A stretch of DNA of 24,407 nt from an uncultured Ignavibacteria bacterium (GTDB lineage Bacteria > Bacteroidota > Ignavibacteria > Tepidaquicellales > Tepidaquicellaceae), in the NCBI GenBank assembly GCA_937974175.1, contig CALJIG010000130.1, forward strand, positions 1 through 24,407, written 5' to 3'. Shown piece after piece: positions 23,443 to 24,407 of the stretch (position 1 is its first letter; every line of letters begins with the position of its first letter). Position numbers and translations under genes: made by a program. The notes under the pieces are model-generated. The model was given only the letters and a program-made list of their open reading frames with translations, was not told the origin of the DNA and made no database searches.

Positions 23443-23457
23443 CCAAATTTTATGCCG
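23443..23457 (-). promoter_or_regulatory. Weak sigma-54-like promoter for the response-regulator operon
   Basis: On the minus strand it reads CGGCAT, five bases, TTGG, with ten bases between the GG (23456-23455) and the -12 GG (23444-23443). The T before GG is replaced by C and the -12 C by G, so this is the weakest of the four candidates. The start would be near 23432, a leader of about 28 bases. Confidence 0.3.
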
Positions 23458-23565
23458 TGATACAGTGGATAAATAATTTAAATAATTAAAAAAGGCTAAA
23501 TTATATCTTAAAAACGGCACTTTCATCAGAAACAATAATTAGTAAAATCATTATTTTGGCAAATC

Positions 23566-23581
23566 ACGACACTATTGTCGT
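23566..23581. promoter_or_regulatory. Perfect dyad ACGACA-N4-TGTCGT, probable activator-binding site
   Basis: ACGACA (23566-23571), CTAT, TGTCGT (23576-23581) is a perfect 6-bp inverted repeat with a 4-bp spacer. The centre lies about 140 bp upstream of the weak minus promoter's start and about 205 bp upstream of the plus one. TGTCAT half-sites follow at 23679-23684 and 23699-23704, exactly 20 bp apart. Confidence 0.5.
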
Positions 23582-23752
23582 TATATCAGATGCATATAAA
23601 CTGTAATCATTCATTAAAAAAATTATCGTTTAAATCTTCTCAGTTTACCCAAAGTTAACTGCTGTAATTCGTCAGAGTTGTCATATTTTAAAAGCAAGTG
23701 TCATCAAACTGAAAACAAATATTGTGTTCTGATTGTTTTTTACAATATGCTT

Positions 23753-23768
23753 TGGCATAAGTTTGGCT
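23753..23768 (+). promoter_or_regulatory. Sigma-54-like promoter for the acidic protein gene
   Basis: TGGCAT, five bases, TGGCT, with exactly ten bases between GG (23754-23755) and GC (23766-23767), the invariant sigma-54 spacing. The two bases before the -12 GC are TG rather than TT. The start would be near 23779, giving a leader of about 47 bases. Confidence 0.45.
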
Positions 23769-23810
23769 TTATAACATTTCAAAGTTAAAATTTATTTAAC
23801 TAATAAAAAG

Positions 23811-23819
23811 AAAAGGAGA
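23811..23819 (+). promoter_or_regulatory. Strong Shine-Dalgarno site of the acidic protein gene
   Basis: AAAAGGAGA a few bases before ATG 23826, the same nine bases as at the barrel gene. Confidence 0.7.
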
Positions 23820-23825
23820 AATAAA

Positions 23826-24116
23826 ATGGCTCATCCAAAAACACCTAATACATCTGACTACTCAGATTTAGAAAGAAGAGACCGTAATGATAACACTTCT
23901 ACTGCGAACTCTTATCCTGAACAGCCCGAAAGAACGACAGGGGTAGAATATCCTGACCGCTCGCAAGTCAATGAGTTTGAAGTTGAAAAAAGAAACGAAG
24001 TATATCCTCAGCAAACACCAAATACAGAAGTAACTGAAGACGATGAAATAGAAGCAACTAACGAGCTTGATAAAAATGATGAAGACTGGGACATGACTAA
24101 AACAAAACCTGAGTAA
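23826..24116 (+). CDS. Acidic, hydrophilic, probably disordered protein (96 aa)
   Basis: No family recognised. The 96-residue product has no hydrophobic segment and is rich in Asp, Glu, Asn, Thr, Pro and Arg (for example PEQPERTTGVEY, TEDDEIEATNEL), so it is probably disordered and cytoplasmic. It could be a hydrophilin-like stress protein; this is inferred only from composition and context. It has the same strong AAAAGGAGA ribosome site as the barrel gene and a sigma-54-like promoter 50-60 bp upstream. It is a single-gene unit, ending before a long terminator. Confidence 0.7.
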   Translation: MAHPKTPNTSDYSDLERRDRNDNTSTANSYPEQPERTTGVEYPDRSQVNEFEVEKRNEVYPQQTPNTEVTEDDEIEATNELDKNDEDWDMTKTKPE

Positions 24117-24309
24117 GTTTTAAAATCCGGAAAGATATGTTTGAAACTATTATTATACATTGAACGGGAACAGTCATCTTCGAGAAAAGAAAAGAATAAT
24201 CTCGGATATGTAAAAAGAAAACGACTAACATGTTAACTGAAGACCGATGAAAACAGAATATAAAATTCGAGAAGATGCAAAGGTAAAGAAAATATAATCA
24301 CCGGATATA

Positions 24310-24383
24310 AACCCTGAGCTGCAATATTTCAAGTAAACCTTTCGATTACTTGGCGAGAAGAATATTCAGTGCAGGGTTTTTTT
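24310..24383 (+). terminator. Unusually long, structured rho-independent terminator
   Basis: The outer helix AACCCTG (24310-24316) pairs with CAGGGTT (24372-24378). It continues with one mismatch, a G-T pair, CTG/CAG, one bulged C and AATATT/AATATT (24323-24328 with 24361-24366). An inner stem CAAGTAA (24330-24336) pairs with TTACTTG (24346-24352), leaving a 9-base loop. A run of seven Ts (24377-24383) follows. It lies about 190 bp after the acidic gene; the stretch 24117-24309 holds no gene that I can recognise. Confidence 0.75.
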
Positions 24384-24407
24384 ATTAATAAATACTAAAT
24401 TCTAAAT

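Larger units (their letters stand above)
23405..23825. other. Divergent regulatory region between the response-regulator operon and the acidic protein gene
   Basis: No gene is seen. It holds a strong sigma-54-like promoter for the plus-strand gene (23753-23768), a weak one on the minus strand (23443-23457), a perfect dyad at 23566-23581, and TGTCAT half-sites at 23679 and 23699. This is the same arrangement as in 16690-17108. Confidence 0.55.

Noticed and set aside
23576..23581. A possible TGTCGT site at about 23025 inside the response-regulator gene, considered as a member of the motif family
   Set aside because: It is coding sequence, stands alone, and lacks a dyad partner, so chance is likely.
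24117..24309. A coding gene or known ncRNA (tmRNA, RNase P, 6S) between the acidic protein and the terminator
   Set aside because: Only very short readings occur, and I saw none of the signature sequences of these RNAs.

Overview
The window is about 24 kb of AT-rich bacterial chromosome. It suggests a member of the Bacteroidota/Ignavibacteriota (FCB) group. This is inferred from the low GC, frequent lack of Shine-Dalgarno sites, TTG/GTG starts, and small protein types I associate with that group: the short protein often labelled 'phosphoribosylpyrophosphate synthetase', a tiny lipoprotein often labelled 'phosphatidate cytidylyltransferase', and YtxH and DUF948 proteins. No rRNA, tRNA, IS element, phage gene or CRISPR array was seen.

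Layout. (1) 88-2477 (+): an acidic hypothetical protein, a thioredoxin-fold redoxin, a short phosphoglycerate mutase and a HAD hydrolase. (2) 2503-3738 (-): a 41-aa membrane peptide, an IsdG/ABM-type monooxygenase and an Rcp1-like single-domain response regulator. (3) 3840-6994 (-): a tight gnd-zwf-pgl operon giving the whole oxidative pentose phosphate branch, with a short 6-phosphogluconate dehydrogenase that looks NAD-type. (4) 7126-7635 (+): a DinB-fold protein. (5) 7617-15654 (-): a surface-glycan cluster, transcribed as methyltransferase, GT2, sugar 3-aminotransferase-like, sugar 4-aminotransferase-like, PglC-like phosphoglycosyl transferase, PglF/CapD-like 4,6-dehydratase and Wzy/WaaL-like polymerase/ligase. 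Together these look able to make an amino-6-deoxy sugar, load it on undecaprenyl phosphate and extend or polymerise a glycan.

(6) 15766-24116 is a stress- and envelope-flavoured region. It has a decayed SDR fragment, a small outer-membrane barrel, a frameshifted small basic gene, the PRPP-synthetase-like protein, a GH130 - GT4 - YihY run with overlapping stop/start codons, an operon of response regulator, YtxH, DUF948 and small lipoprotein, and an acidic repeat-poor protein. The window ends in a very long terminator hairpin.

The main unexpected signal is regulatory. Two divergent intergenic regions (16690-17108 and 23405-23825) have the same architecture. Each has sigma-54-like -24/-12 elements pointing outwards on both sides and a central dyad of the form ACGACA-N4-TGTCGT (one half degenerate in the first region), accompanied by further TGTCRT half-sites spaced 10 or 20 bp apart. 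This suggests that the barrel gene, the small basic gene, the response-regulator operon and the acidic protein form one co-regulated set under a bacterial enhancer-binding protein not encoded in the window. Everything here was read by eye; no search or folding program was run.
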